DNA of 64,000 bases from Maribacter sp. (GCA_020629285.1 JAHDDP010000016.1:20052-84051); one strand, 5' to 3'. Counted from the first letter of the stretch, positions 17,965 to 27,449 are shown. Notes: a model not told the origin generated them from the sequence alone. Made by a program: numbers and translations.

Positions 17965-19449
17965 TTAATATTTAGCACTTCTATCTGTAGCGATCGTGCG
18001 CTTAATAAATTCGCGAATATCATCATTTGCGTTTTTTAAATCTTCTCTTCTCAAATACATCATATGCCCTGATCGGTATCCTTTAAAGCTAAATCTGTCT
18101 TTCATACGACCGCTTGGGTCTACTTGCCACATGGTATATTTGGCATTGAAATACGTTGTGGCACCATCATAATAGCCAGATTGGATCATAACGTTTAAAT
18201 AAGGATTTTGTGCCATTGCGTGCCTTAGATTATCCCTAGTATTATCGTTTTCATTGTTCCAGGGGTGTACAGGACCAAAAAGATTGTATTTAACATCTGT
18301 TTTAAAGTTCAATTCCTCTTGTAGGTAATAGTTTATTGCCGGTGTAAAACTATGTAACCAAGAAGTCAATTCAGAATTGTAATCTGGTTTCATACCTGCA
18401 AGTTGCTTATCGATCCCTAAATATCTAGAATCTAATCGTCCTACGGTGTAACCACCTTTTTCTTTTAATAAATTTTTCCAGAAGAAAGAGGTTGGTACCA
18501 CAAGATTTTGATCCAAAATGTCTTTTTTGTCTAATCCTGAATAATAAGCCATTTTATCTGCAATAGCATCTTTTTCAGTAGTATCTAAGAATCCGCCTTT
18601 AGCTAATGCAGGTATTAATTTATCTATGGTATATGCTTCTGATTCCGGTAGAATTTCCAGTAAATCTTTATTTTGCAATGCTGGTGGTAAAGCTTTATGA
18701 TGCCAAGCTGCAGCGGTAAAATAGGGTAGATTGATTGCTTCAGCTACAGGACCTGAATTACGGATAACCTTATAGTCGGCCGGGGAAACCATTATAACAC
18801 CATTTAAATACATCCATTGCTGATTTTGTAATGCTAAAGAAAGTCCCATAACACGTGTGCCACCATAACTTTCGCCAATAATATATTTAGGCGAACGCCA
18901 TTTGTTATTTCTAGTAACAAAGGTGTTTAGCCATTCGGCTAAATACTTGATGTCCGCATTAATACCAAAGAACTTATCCCTGTCCACCTCTTTACCGCTT
19001 GCGGGTATGGTTCTACTGTATCCTGTATTTACAGGATTCACATATACTATATCTGCAACATCTAAAACCGAATACGGGTTTGCGCTCACGCCATAAGGTT
19101 GTACAGGGTAGCCTTCATCATCAATTTTTAAAACCTTAGGTCCTGTGTATGCTAGATGCATCCAAACAGAACCAGATCCCGGTCCACCATTAAACGATAT
19201 TAATAATGGTCTTGCAGCTGAATCTTTAATATTATTTCTGGTATAATAGGTATAATGTAAAGAGGCAATGGGTTTTGCATTTTCATCCCATACAGGTTGC
19301 GTACCGGTTTGTGCTGTGTACGAAAAAGTTGATCCATTAATGGTGGCTGTATGCTGCGTGGTAATTACTGTATCTATGGGTAATTCCCTAGACTGACCAA
19401 TGGCAAACGTGGTTGCCAAACAAATTGATAGTTGTAGTAGTTTTTTCAT
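17965..19449 (-). CDS. Exported S10 serine carboxypeptidase-like peptidase
   Basis: A 494-residue alpha/beta hydrolase of family S10. It has a signal peptide (cut near ...TTFAIGQS), the oxyanion-hole motif NGGPGSGSVWMHL at about residues 89-101, the nucleophile elbow GESYGGTR near 190, an acidic residue in QSGYYDGATTY near 425, and the catalytic His in YRSGHMMYLRRED near 465. S10 enzymes trim C-terminal residues at low pH in eukaryotes; bacterial forms are exported and poorly studied. Nothing in the sequence looks broken. It faces a Tat-exported oxidoreductase across a 220-base divergent region that holds a terminator-like hairpin. Confidence 0.9.
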   Translation of the reverse strand: MKKLLQLSICLATTFAIGQSRELPIDTVITTQHTATINGSTFSYTAQTGTQPVWDENAKPIASLHYTYYTRNNIKDSAARPLLISFNGGPGSGSVWMHLAYTGPKVLKIDDEGYPVQPYGVSANPYSVLDVADIVYVNPVNTGYSRTIPASGKEVDRDKFFGINADIKYLAEWLNTFVTRNNKWRSPKYIIGESYGGTRVMGLSLALQNQQWMYLNGVIMVSPADYKVIRNSGPVAEAINLPYFTAAAWHHKALPPALQNKDLLEILPESEAYTIDKLIPALAKGGFLDTTEKDAIADKMAYYSGLDKKDILDQNLVVPTSFFWKNLLKEKGGYTVGRLDSRYLGIDKQLAGMKPDYNSELTSWLHSFTPAINYYLQEELNFKTDVKYNLFGPVHPWNNENDNTRDNLRHAMAQNPYLNVMIQSGYYDGATTYFNAKYTMWQVDPSGRMKDRFSFKGYRSGHMMYLRREDLKNANDDIREFIKRTIATDRSAKY

Positions 19450-19601
19450 GGTTTGATAAGGTTCTGTTGTCTAACGAAAATAAGAATAAATGCTTAATTT
19501 TAAGTTCTATTAAATTAGATTGAACCTGAAGTGCAGATTAACCTTTTTAATTGATTATTTCAAAGAATAAGCTATTTTAAAACCTGATCTATTCTTATTG
19601 T

Positions 19602-19639
19602 AAAAATCATTGAATGATTAGTGAAGTTCAATGATTTTT
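19602..19639. promoter_or_regulatory. Terminator-like hairpin in a divergent intergenic region
   Basis: Arms AAAAATCATTGAA (19602-19614) and TTCAATGATTTTT (19627-19639) form a perfect 13-bp stem with a 12-base loop, followed by A+T-rich DNA. Both flanking genes point away from it, so it ends no known gene. It may be a 5' leader element of the oxidoreductase gene or the end of a small RNA. Confidence 0.55.
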
Positions 19640-19669
19640 ATTTAAATTTCTTAGGTATAAAATAAACAT

Positions 19670-20806
19670 ATGAAACATTTAACAAGACGTTCTTTTAGTA
19701 GCCTGACCACGAAAGGAGTTATAGGCACTGCACTATTTGGTAGTATTCCATTAGCAAAAGGCTTTACAACCGGGCAAAATAATAAGAAGTTGGGTATTGC
19801 TTTAGTAGGTTTAGGAAGTTATAGTACCTACCAGTTGGCACCATCATTATTAGAAACAGAACATTGTTATTTAGCTGGAATTGTAACTGGAACTAAAGAA
19901 AAAGAAGCCATTTGGTCCAATAAATACAATATCCCCAAAAAGAATATCTATGACTACGAAAATTTTGATTCCATAGCTAAGAATGATGATATCGATATCA
20001 TTTATGTGGTATTGCCAAATAGTATGCATGCCGATTTTTGTATTCGGGCAGCTAAAGCAGGTAAGCATGTTATATGTGAAAAGCCAATGGCTGTAAACGT
20101 AGAGGAATGTGATGCAATAATCAATGCCTGTAAAGAGAATAATGTAAAGCTGGGTGTAGGCTATAGAATGCAAAGTGATCCTTATACACATGAGGTGAAA
20201 AAATATGTAAAAGAGAAAACTTTTGGCAATGTACTTTTTGTTTCTTCTGACGCCGGTTATATTTCTAATGGTAACCCAGATCAATGGCGTTTAGATAAAT
20301 CGCTTTCTGGTGGTGGTGCTTTAATGAATATGGGAGTGTATGCCATACAAACCAGTATATATGGTGCAGGACAAAATCCTATTTCTGTTTCTGCTCAAGA
20401 ATTTAGTACAAGACCAGAATATTTTAAAGATACCGATGAGACCATTACTGCACAATTCAAATTTGCCAATGGAGCAGTTGCTCATATAATGACCTCACAC
20501 AACGCAAACGGTAATAGGTTGAAGGTGCATGGTACCGATGGTTGGTTTGAACTTGATCCTGCTCATAGTTATGGACCAATAAGTGGGCGAACATCAAACG
20601 GGAATACTATAGAATTTCCATTCAAAAAACAGCAAGCTTTACAAATGGACGATTTTGCTAAACATGTGCTATTGGGAACCAAAAACATGGCTCCTGGTGA
20701 AATGGGCAAAAGAGATATGATTATTGTTGAAGCCATTTATAAATCAATTCTAGAAGGCGGTAAAGAACAATTATTATCTTTAGGTGATATGGGTATCGTA
20801 CCTTAA
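19670..20806 (+). CDS. Tat-exported Gfo/Idh/MocA oxidoreductase
   Basis: A 378-residue NAD(P)-dependent sugar oxidoreductase-like protein. The N-terminus has a twin-arginine leader (LTRRSFSSLTTKGVIG), so it is folded with its cofactor and then exported, as for glucose-fructose oxidoreductase. The Rossmann loop is ALVGLGSYS; ICEKPMAVN near residue 140 has the catalytic Lys of the EKP motif; the sheet domain starts at GVGYRMQSDP and includes DQWRLDKSLSGGGALMN. The natural substrate is unknown. It has no operon partner: about 190 bases follow before the collagen-repeat lipoprotein gene. A hairpin lies 30 bases upstream of the ATG. Confidence 0.9.
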   Translation: MKHLTRRSFSSLTTKGVIGTALFGSIPLAKGFTTGQNNKKLGIALVGLGSYSTYQLAPSLLETEHCYLAGIVTGTKEKEAIWSNKYNIPKKNIYDYENFDSIAKNDDIDIIYVVLPNSMHADFCIRAAKAGKHVICEKPMAVNVEECDAIINACKENNVKLGVGYRMQSDPYTHEVKKYVKEKTFGNVLFVSSDAGYISNGNPDQWRLDKSLSGGGALMNMGVYAIQTSIYGAGQNPISVSAQEFSTRPEYFKDTDETITAQFKFANGAVAHIMTSHNANGNRLKVHGTDGWFELDPAHSYGPISGRTSNGNTIEFPFKKQQALQMDDFAKHVLLGTKNMAPGEMGKRDMIIVEAIYKSILEGGKEQLLSLGDMGIVP

Positions 20807-20995
20807 ATAACTGTAATTTAATTAGTTAAAATTTAATTTAAACTTTAGTTCAAGATTTGATCACTTCAATTTCAAGTTAAGTTTACATGTTAACTTTAAC
20901 ATAAAGTTTAGTTCATTCATTCCTAATTTTTAGAATACCTTATTAAAAGGTTGTCTCTATAGTTTTGCCCTTGTAACCTAAAAACTATATTGATA

Positions 20996-22618
20996 ATGAA
21001 AAAATCAAAAAATTTACTAATTAAAGCCCTTTTCCTTTCTTGTTTAGGATTAGCTGTAATGAGCTGTGACGGAGAAGATGGGGTAGATGGTACCAATGGT
21101 ATAGACGGTGTTGATGGAGCCGATGGCGCTGACGGAGCAGATGGTGCTGACGGAGCCGACGGTCAAGATCTAACTTTGGCAGAATCAATTCCGTTAACAA
21201 GCTCTGTAACGCCTAATGAGCTATTTGAATTAAAAGGTGCTTTTAGCGGTTCTGCTGAATTGAATATGATTATGTCATCAGCAGATATTTTAGAATCTGA
21301 TTCTACTTTCGTGTACGGGTCTTATATGGATGGTGTAGCACTTTACCCTTCTGAAGATGGTAATTATGCATTGATCAACAACTTAGAAGCAGATTATTCT
21401 ATTGCAAGAATAATGTTGAACTCTGAGTTACAACCTTTACAAGGTGATTATATAGTAAACTCTACTGCTACAGCATTTACAGCTATGTGTTCTGGTTCTT
21501 CTATAACTGTTGAAGAGCATGGTTTTGGTCCTCTTTACCTTTCTGGTGGAGAATGGGGCGGTAATGCTAAGGGTGTTTACAAAGTTAATCCTTTCAGAGC
21601 TAAAGAAGATAGGGTAGAAGCTGAGAGATTACCTGCATTGGGTGAGTGGTCAACTGAAAATGCAGTTGCTATAGGCAAAGATGCATATGCTTCTCAAACG
21701 GTTATTTTTATGGGTGATGATGATAGTGATAACACGTATCCTCAAGCACACTTTGGTATGTATGTAGGTCAAAGAGGTGATCTTTACGGTGGTAAACTAT
21801 ATGTTTTAAAAGGCACTAACCCTGTAGAGTCTGCTCCTGGTGAAGGAGGTCAGTTATTTGAAATGGGAATGGCTCAAGATGTTGAATATGATGTGGAATG
21901 GGTAGAAGTTACTGAAAGAACAATAGATGAGTTAAACCAAGAAGCAATTGATTTAGGTGCTATTGGTTTTCAGAGAATTGAAGATATCGATTGGAGAAGA
22001 GGTACTGCCGAAGCTCAAAGAGAGGTTTATTTTAATGCAACAGGTAGAATTCGCGGAGATAACCCAGATCTTAACTTAAGAGGTACAGGTTTTGGACGTG
22101 TTTACAAGTTAGTACTTGATGCTGAAGATCCAACGGCGCCTGCTAAATTAACTGTTGTTGTAGACGGTGATTTAGAAGGTGGTAAAGGTGACGGTATGCA
22201 TTCTCCTGATAATATTTTAGTTACAGAAAACTATGCTTACGTTCAAGAAGATCCAAATGGGTATGCTGATTTGAATGCAGATATTACAGGTTTTGCTAAA
22301 CTATGGCAATTAGACTTAAATACTGGTGATTTTGTAGAGGTGATGGAATGTGACCAAACTTATGCATCTAGTGTTGGTATTGGTAATACTGATAGTATGT
22401 GGGAAATTACAGGTTTAATAGATGTTACCGATATTATCGGTGCTTCTGAGCCAATATTTATTGGTGGTGCTCAAGTGCATGGATGGAATTTTAGTACAAC
22501 TCCTGATACTGCAGTAAGAGCTGACGGACTTAAGTTTGTTGATCCAACTGCAATTAGTGAAGGTAGTGCTAGGTTAGAAGGTTCTGTTTTGTTCAAATTG
22601 ACAGGCTTACCTAGATAA
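20996..22618 (+). CDS. Lipoprotein with Asp-rich collagen-like repeat and PhoX-like domain
   Basis: About 540 residues. The start is the ATG at 20996; a TTG lies two codons before it. Signal peptide and lipobox LAVMSC (Cys24) lead into about ten Gly-X-Y triplets at residues 26-57, mostly G-A-D or G-V-D, ending GQD. The remaining 480 residues are beta-rich with several four-residue acidic loops; GDGMHSPDNILVTEN and YVQEDPNGY resemble the core of PhoX (DUF839) phosphatases and related beta-propellers, which bind Ca2+ and iron. That match is tentative. The gene is followed, after a terminator hairpin, by a di-haem peroxidase. The triplets may form a rigid or trimeric stalk on the cell surface. 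Confidence 0.7.
   Translation: MKKSKNLLIKALFLSCLGLAVMSCDGEDGVDGTNGIDGVDGADGADGADGADGADGQDLTLAESIPLTSSVTPNELFELKGAFSGSAELNMIMSSADILESDSTFVYGSYMDGVALYPSEDGNYALINNLEADYSIARIMLNSELQPLQGDYIVNSTATAFTAMCSGSSITVEEHGFGPLYLSGGEWGGNAKGVYKVNPFRAKEDRVEAERLPALGEWSTENAVAIGKDAYASQTVIFMGDDDSDNTYPQAHFGMYVGQRGDLYGGKLYVLKGTNPVESAPGEGGQLFEMGMAQDVEYDVEWVEVTERTIDELNQEAIDLGAIGFQRIEDIDWRRGTAEAQREVYFNATGRIRGDNPDLNLRGTGFGRVYKLVLDAEDPTAPAKLTVVVDGDLEGGKGDGMHSPDNILVTENYAYVQEDPNGYADLNADITGFAKLWQLDLNTGDFVEVMECDQTYASSVGIGNTDSMWEITGLIDVTDIIGASEPIFIGGAQVHGWNFSTTPDTAVRADGLKFVDPTAISEGSARLEGSVLFKLTGLPR
21069..21167 (+). repeat. Tandem 9-base repeats coding for Gly-Ala-Asp triplets
   Basis: The GAD triplets are coded by near-identical 9-base units (forms of GGAGCAGAT / GGTGCTGAC) that alternate at the third codon position. 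Such arrays gain and lose units by slippage, so the stalk length may vary between strains. Confidence 0.7.
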
Positions 22619-22640
22619 GTGAAATAATTTAACCAATTAT

Positions 22641-22670
22641 AAAGGTTCTCTTAACTGGGAACCTTTTTTC
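22641..22670 (+). terminator. Terminator after the collagen-repeat lipoprotein gene
   Basis: Arms AAAGGTTC (22641-22648) and GAACCTTT (22659-22666) with a 10-base loop, then a T run. It lies 25 bases before the peroxidase ATG, so it may limit rather than fully block read-through. Confidence 0.8.
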
Positions 22671-22694
22671 TATTTATAAAATTTAATATATAAC

Positions 22695-24533
22695 ATGAGA
22701 ATACTGCATAATAAATGGATAGTTGTTGCTCTTTTTGGTTTTTTTCTTTCATGTAAAGATCAAGAAACCAAACCATTATTGGCTATTAACTCTAATGATA
22801 CATCAATGTTCAACGATGCAATTCGCGAACATTATTTTATAGCATTGGATAGTACTTCTTATTATATGCAGCAAATAGATACTTCTAATACCTTGTCAAA
22901 TAATAAAAGTCTTTTTCTTAAAAGTAGAGAATGGTATAAAAGAGTAGAACCAATGCTGATAGCCTATGATTATGAGAATTATATTTCAATGAATGCACCT
23001 AATCTGCTAAAAGTTGAAATTGATGACCATCAAGATATTAAAATCTTAAAACCGAAGAGCTTTCAAGTTTTAGAAGAGTTATTATTTACTGAAGAAGGAT
23101 TCACAAACAAAGAATTACATACTGTTTTAGAATATTTGAAAATTAGAATTCCATTTGTACGTAAAAATCATATTCTCATAAAGCAAAGAGATAGGCATCA
23201 TTTAAAAATGATTCGCGATGCTATAGTAAATATCGCTACAAAAGGTATTACTGGGTTTGATTCCGCTATGTTGGCTAATTCCCTAAATGAAGCCATTTAT
23301 AACTACGAAACCTTGCAGGTTGTTTTAGCTATCTACAAAGATGCTTTTACAGATGAAAAATTGTACACGCAATGGGAAGATGAAATTACCGCTACCATTG
23401 ATGTACTTAAAAATGGGAATTTCGATGATTTTGATCGGTATTCTTTTATAAAACAACACACTAATAAGCAATTGGACTTAGTGGCTAAAACCGCGCAAGA
23501 TTGGAATATTGAATTGAGTAAATCTCGGGCGCTAGACCCCAAAGTAACTAGTTTGTTTGACAAGAATTTTTTTAACATGAAAATGTTCTCTACCCAAAGA
23601 GCACCAGATATTACCGAAGAAAGAATTGAACTAGGTAGACAGTTGTTCAATGATAAAGATTTATCTGGATCAGGTACTATAAGTTGTGCCACTTGCCATG
23701 TAAAAGAGAAAGCATTTACTGATGGTCATAAAATTGCCAAAGGGATAAACGGACAAGATTTGCAACGCAATTCACCTACCTTAACCTATGCCGTTTACCA
23801 ACGTTCTTTGTTTTATGATGGTAGGGCAGACGGACTTGAAGATCAAATTGTTGGTGTTACCAATAATGAAAATGAGTTTCATATTGATTTGGAACAATTA
23901 GAAGAGAAGATTCAAGCAAAATCCGCGTATAAAGTTCAATTTGATTCGCTTTATGATGGTAAAATTACCGATATGAATGTTCGTAACGCTATAGCAACTT
24001 ACATAAGAAGTTTAGCTCCGTTCGATTCTAAATTTGATCGAAATATGAACAATCTTGAAGAAACAATGACTGGAGAAGAAGTTAAAGGCTTTAATCTTTT
24101 TATGGGTAAGGCAGCGTGTGCTACTTGTCATTTTCCACCGGCTTTCAATGGTACGGTTCCACCAAAATATATGGAGAGCGAATTTGAAAATCTTGGAGTA
24201 CCTAAAAACGCAAGTTTTGAAAATCCTATTTTAGATGATGACTGGGGGCAGTACTATCCTTATGAAGTAGAGGAGAAGAAGCATTTCTTTAAAACATCTA
24301 CCGTACGAAATGTTGATTTAACCGGACCATATATGCACAATGGGGTGTATAAAACATTAGAGGAAGTGGTTGAATTCTACAACGTTGGTGGTGGTCAAGG
24401 TATGGGCTTAGATGTACCTTACCAAACTTTGCCTCCAGATTCGTTGAACCTTACCAATGCAGAATCAAAGGCAATTATTGCTTTTATGAAAACACTGACC
24501 GATAAAAGATTTGAAAAAGAAGCAATAAACTAG
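22695..24533 (+). CDS. MauG-type di-haem cytochrome c peroxidase with long N-terminal helical domain
   Basis: A 612-residue lipoprotein (lipobox FFLSC). Residues 290-605 are a MauG/CcpA-type di-haem domain with two haem c sites, CATCHVKEKAFTDG (Cys331 to His335) and CATCHFPPAFNG (about 475-479), plus a conserved GPYMHNGVYKTLEEVV that places a distal ligand. Before it lie some 270 residues of helices (KSREWYKRVEPMLIAYDY, KSFQVLEELLF) that look like an imelysin-type fold; this is inferred from pattern. Family enzymes reduce peroxide or oxidise partner proteins in the periplasm; the partner may be the lipoprotein encoded just upstream. The stop TAG is shared (CTAG, 24530-24533) with the convergent DUF2400 gene. 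Confidence 0.88.
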   Translation: MRILHNKWIVVALFGFFLSCKDQETKPLLAINSNDTSMFNDAIREHYFIALDSTSYYMQQIDTSNTLSNNKSLFLKSREWYKRVEPMLIAYDYENYISMNAPNLLKVEIDDHQDIKILKPKSFQVLEELLFTEEGFTNKELHTVLEYLKIRIPFVRKNHILIKQRDRHHLKMIRDAIVNIATKGITGFDSAMLANSLNEAIYNYETLQVVLAIYKDAFTDEKLYTQWEDEITATIDVLKNGNFDDFDRYSFIKQHTNKQLDLVAKTAQDWNIELSKSRALDPKVTSLFDKNFFNMKMFSTQRAPDITEERIELGRQLFNDKDLSGSGTISCATCHVKEKAFTDGHKIAKGINGQDLQRNSPTLTYAVYQRSLFYDGRADGLEDQIVGVTNNENEFHIDLEQLEEKIQAKSAYKVQFDSLYDGKITDMNVRNAIATYIRSLAPFDSKFDRNMNNLEETMTGEEVKGFNLFMGKAACATCHFPPAFNGTVPPKYMESEFENLGVPKNASFENPILDDDWGQYYPYEVEEKKHFFKTSTVRNVDLTGPYMHNGVYKTLEEVVEFYNVGGGQGMGLDVPYQTLPPDSLNLTNAESKAIIAFMKTLTDKRFEKEAIN

Positions 24534-25294
24534 AACTTTTCAAACACACCTAAACCAAATAGGGCAAAATCATATTTAACTGGATCCAATGGGTCCAGTT
24601 TTCTAAGATTTTTATCTAGCTCGGCTAGTGCCTTTGCATCGTTTTGTTTTCGTTTTAACAATCCTAGTTTTCTAGCTACGTTGCCAGAGTGTACATCTAA
24701 TGGGCAAGATAATTTTGAGGGATGAATACCTTTCCAGATTCCAAAATCTACGTTGGTGGCGGCATCTCTAACCATCCAACGTAAAAACATGTTTATTCTT
24801 TTTGCTGCGGAGCCCTTTAATGGGTCAGAAACATGTTTGGTTGTGCGTTGCTCATGCGGTAATTCAAAAAATATTTTTTTGAATTCTGAAATGGTGGGCT
24901 GTAGACTATCCTTTGTTTGATGTGTTGTAAAAACACCTTCTAATCCGTTATGGTTTTCGTAAATAGTTTTTAGACTCTGAATAAAGTAGGTAAGGTCAAT
25001 GTCATTGAAAGTTCTATGAACAAAACCAGATAAATTCTCGAGATTTTCATCAGTATGGTTGATTACAAAATCGTAAGGACTTTGTCCCATTCTTTCCATG
25101 AGTTTATGTGAATTATTGATGATGCTCTTCCTGTTGCCCCAAGCTATCGTTGCCGTTAAAAATGCACTTATTTCAATGTCTTCTTTTGACGTAAAAAGAT
25201 GTGGAATTTGTATAGGGTCAGTTTCTAAGAATTCAGGATTATTATACTGAATAACCTTTTCGTCTAAAAATACTTTTAACTCACTTTTTGTCAT
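24530..25294 (-). CDS. DUF2400 (TIGR02757) protein
   Basis: A 254-residue protein that matches TIGR02757/DUF2400 over its whole length: HLFTSKEDIEISAFLTATIAWGNRKSI near residue 30, the segment RMNMFLRWMVR-like (here RINMFLRWMVRDA) near 167, and CPLDVHSGNVARKLGLL near 195. The latter resembles a helix-hairpin-helix DNA glycosylase pocket with an Asp, which has led others to suspect DNA repair; the activity is not established to my knowledge. It is cytosolic, without a signal peptide. The ATG overlaps the stop of the CPBP protease gene by four bases (ATGA), so translation is coupled. Confidence 0.87.
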   Translation of the reverse strand: MTKSELKVFLDEKVIQYNNPEFLETDPIQIPHLFTSKEDIEISAFLTATIAWGNRKSIINNSHKLMERMGQSPYDFVINHTDENLENLSGFVHRTFNDIDLTYFIQSLKTIYENHNGLEGVFTTHQTKDSLQPTISEFKKIFFELPHEQRTTKHVSDPLKGSAAKRINMFLRWMVRDAATNVDFGIWKGIHPSKLSCPLDVHSGNVARKLGLLKRKQNDAKALAELDKNLRKLDPLDPVKYDFALFGLGVFEKF

Positions 25295-25848
25295 TCAATG
25301 GGTATATCTAAAATTTGCATTATCAATACGGGGACTATGAGCACCATGTTGTAGCAAGCATGCAGTGCCATTGACCAAACCAGTCCAAATTTAACGCGTA
25401 TAAATCCTAAAAGAAATCCAACACCTATTTGTGGTGCGACCAATAATGGTGAAAACAATACTACTTGTGTGCTCATTTCAAAATTACTAATGTGCATGAA
25501 GCCAAAAGCGATAGTGAATACATAGAAAGCATATTTGAAAAATTTTGAATCTTTAAAAAAGATTAATGGTCCTCTAAAAAGTAATTCTTCAAAAAAAGGA
25601 GCCATTACTACTGCTAAGAAGAAAATAAGTAAAGGGGAGTAGTTCTCGAACAAATCGTCCATTGCATGTTTGCCCATCTCAAGTTGAAGTAAATTTTCAA
25701 CTCCACTAGCAATCAGTAAAAGCACAATGCTTGTGCATAATGCTATAATCAAAAGCTTAAAAAATGTTCTTAATTTGTTGGCGAATGGATTAGTGATATC
25801 CTGTTCGTAAACCGGGTTCTTTGCAAATAATAAAAGTTCTTCTAGCAT
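25291..25848 (-). CDS. CPBP family intramembrane protease
   Basis: A 185-residue membrane protein with four to five helices and the CPBP (Abi/CaaX protease) motifs: FEELLFRGPL with the catalytic Glu-Glu and Arg near residue 85, FGFMHIS with a His near 118, and LHACYNM with a His and Asn near 163. These are glutamic-type intramembrane proteases related to Rce1; bacterial members act on small peptides or have unknown targets. It is the middle gene of the run lolD-CPBP-DUF2400, with 9 bases to the ATPase gene and a 4-base overlap with DUF2400. No peptide precursor gene is visible next to it. Confidence 0.88.
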   Translation of the reverse strand: MLEELLLFAKNPVYEQDITNPFANKLRTFFKLLIIALCTSIVLLLIASGVENLLQLEMGKHAMDDLFENYSPLLIFFLAVVMAPFFEELLFRGPLIFFKDSKFFKYAFYVFTIAFGFMHISNFEMSTQVVLFSPLLVAPQIGVGFLLGFIRVKFGLVWSMALHACYNMVLIVPVLIMQILDIPIE

Positions 25849-25857
25849 CTGTTTTAC

Positions 25858-26538
25858 TTATGCTAAAATGATTTCTTTGTCAACAATTTTACCATCTACC
25901 ATAGTTAATTTTCTATCGGCCATTTCTGCCAGTTCGCTATTATGGGTTACGATAACGAACGTTTGTCCAAATTTTTCCCTTAATTCAAAGAATAGTTTAT
26001 GAAGATTGTCGGCACTTTCAGAATCCAAATTACCACTAGGCTCATCAGCAAAAATAATGGACGGATTATTGATCAATGCTCTTGCAACCGCAACGCGTTG
26101 TTGTTCTCCACCAGATAATTCTGATGGTTTATGATTATATCGATGCGATAATCCTAAAAAATCTAAAAGTTCCTTTGCCCTTACTTCAGCATCGGCTTTT
26201 GGTGTTTTTTTAATGAATGCAGGTAAACATACATTTTCAATGGCGGTAAATTCTGGTAATAATTGATGAAATTGAAAGATGAAACCTATATGTTCATTTC
26301 TGAACTTCGCTAAATCTTTATCATTCAAATTTGTAGTTTCAATATTATTTATTAGTAGGGTACTGTCTTTTCGGTTAGACTGTACATCTAAGGTTCCCAA
26401 GATTTGTAATAAAGTAGTTTTACCGGCACCAGAAGCACCAACAATAGAAACGATTTCTCCCTTCTTTATATGAAGGTCAACACCTTTCAGTACTTCTAAT
26501 TCTCCGTAATATTTATGAATGTTAGAAGCCTTTATCAT
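25858..26538 (-). CDS. lolD: ABC transporter ATPase, LolD-like
   Basis: A 226-residue ABC ATPase of the LolD/MacB class. It has Walker [10 protein letters not shown] (33-41), a Q loop in [19 protein letters not shown], signature [15 protein letters not shown] near 138, Walker [13 protein letters not shown] and the switch His in VTHNSEL. LolD powers release of outer-membrane lipoproteins from the inner membrane through LolCE permeases. No permease gene is adjacent, which is common for lolD in this phylum, where lolC/E lies elsewhere. It is the first gene of a three-gene run. A MacB-like exporter role cannot be excluded from the ATPase alone. Confidence 0.85.
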   Translation of the reverse strand: MIKASNIHKYYGELEVLKGVDLHIKKGEIVSIVGASGAGKTTLLQILGTLDVQSNRKDSTLLINNIETTNLNDKDLAKFRNEHIGFIFQFHQLLPEFTAIENVCLPAFIKKTPKADAEVRAKELLDFLGLSHRYNHKPSELSGGEQQRVAVARALINNPSIIFADEPSGNLDSESADNLHKLFFELREKFGQTFVIVTHNSELAEMADRKLTMVDGKIVDKEIILA

Positions 26539-26767
26539 GAGAAAGTTTGTGTTAGAAGTATAATTATATTAAAATTCAAAATTAAGGAAAAAGGAGCATG
26601 CTAAAAATAGTTATTCGTTTTTAGTTAATCCTAATATAGCTTAAGGGTGATTAGATATGGCAATACAGCAATGTAAACTATTTATGATATTTTTACGTTT
26701 GATGATGAAAGAATTCATTAAATTTGTTCAACTTAAATTTAATTAGGTTAAACACAAATAGAAATTT

Positions 26768-27367
26768 ATGTCCCCATATAAAAATTTAGAAGAATACAAT
26801 CTTGAAATTACCGATGAAGTTAAAAGCAGGTATTCATCAATAATTGATGAAATAGGTGAAGATGTATCTAGGGAAGGTTTGGTTAAAACACCTGAACGTG
26901 CTGCTAAAGCTATGTTGTTTTTAACTCAAGGGTATCAGCAAGATGCTGTAGAGATTTTACAAGGGGCAATGTTCAAAGAAGATTATGATGATATGGTCAT
27001 CATAAAAGATATTGAATTATACTCATTATGTGAGCACCATATGTTACCATTCTTTGGCAAGGCTCATATTGCATATATACCTAACGGACAAATAGTTGGG
27101 CTAAGTAAGATACCACGTGTAGTTGATGTTTTCGCTAGAAGGTTACAAGTGCAAGAAAGGCTAACACATGATATCTTAGAGTGTATTAACAATACTTTAA
27201 AACCTAAGGGTGTTGCTGTGGTAATTGAAGCATCGCACATGTGTATGATGATGCGTGGTGTTCAGAAGCAAAATTCGGTAACTACAACATCTGGCTTTAG
27301 AGGTCAGTTCGAGAAAATTGAAACAAGAAACGAATTCTTGAAATTGATAAGCGCAAAACTTTCTTAA
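26768..27367 (+). CDS. folE: GTP cyclohydrolase I
   Basis: A 199-residue FolE, close to the usual length. The zinc and active-site residues are intact: [13 protein letters not shown] with Cys88, His90 and His91, then the second zinc Cys in [35 protein letters not shown] is the conserved GTP-binding segment. The enzyme converts GTP to 7,8-dihydroneopterin triphosphate, first step of tetrahydrofolate synthesis, and works as a decamer in the cytosol. The 229 bases upstream are A+T-rich and contain no other gene or clear promoter that I can see. An 82-base spacer separates it from the following small membrane protein gene. Confidence 0.96.
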   Translation: MSPYKNLEEYNLEITDEVKSRYSSIIDEIGEDVSREGLVKTPERAAKAMLFLTQGYQQDAVEILQGAMFKEDYDDMVIIKDIELYSLCEHHMLPFFGKAHIAYIPNGQIVGLSKIPRVVDVFARRLQVQERLTHDILECINNTLKPKGVAVVIEASHMCMMMRGVQKQNSVTTTSGFRGQFEKIETRNEFLKLISAKLS

Positions 27368-27449
27368 TAGACCTTAACTCGTCTTTTATTTATTTTTAAA
27401 ATTTGGCATCTTTGTTGCATTCTTAAGTTAGAATAACTAATTTTTCAAT

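Noticed and set aside
21069..21167. Short tandem repeats as a CRISPR or mobile-element trace
   Set aside because: The units are 9 bases, in frame, and code for collagen-like triplets; no spacers or terminal repeats are present.
25858..26538. LolD-like ATPase, CPBP protease and DUF2400 as a bacteriocin export and immunity cluster
   Set aside because: There is no permease, precursor peptide or modification enzyme nearby; each gene is a common housekeeping family in this phylum.
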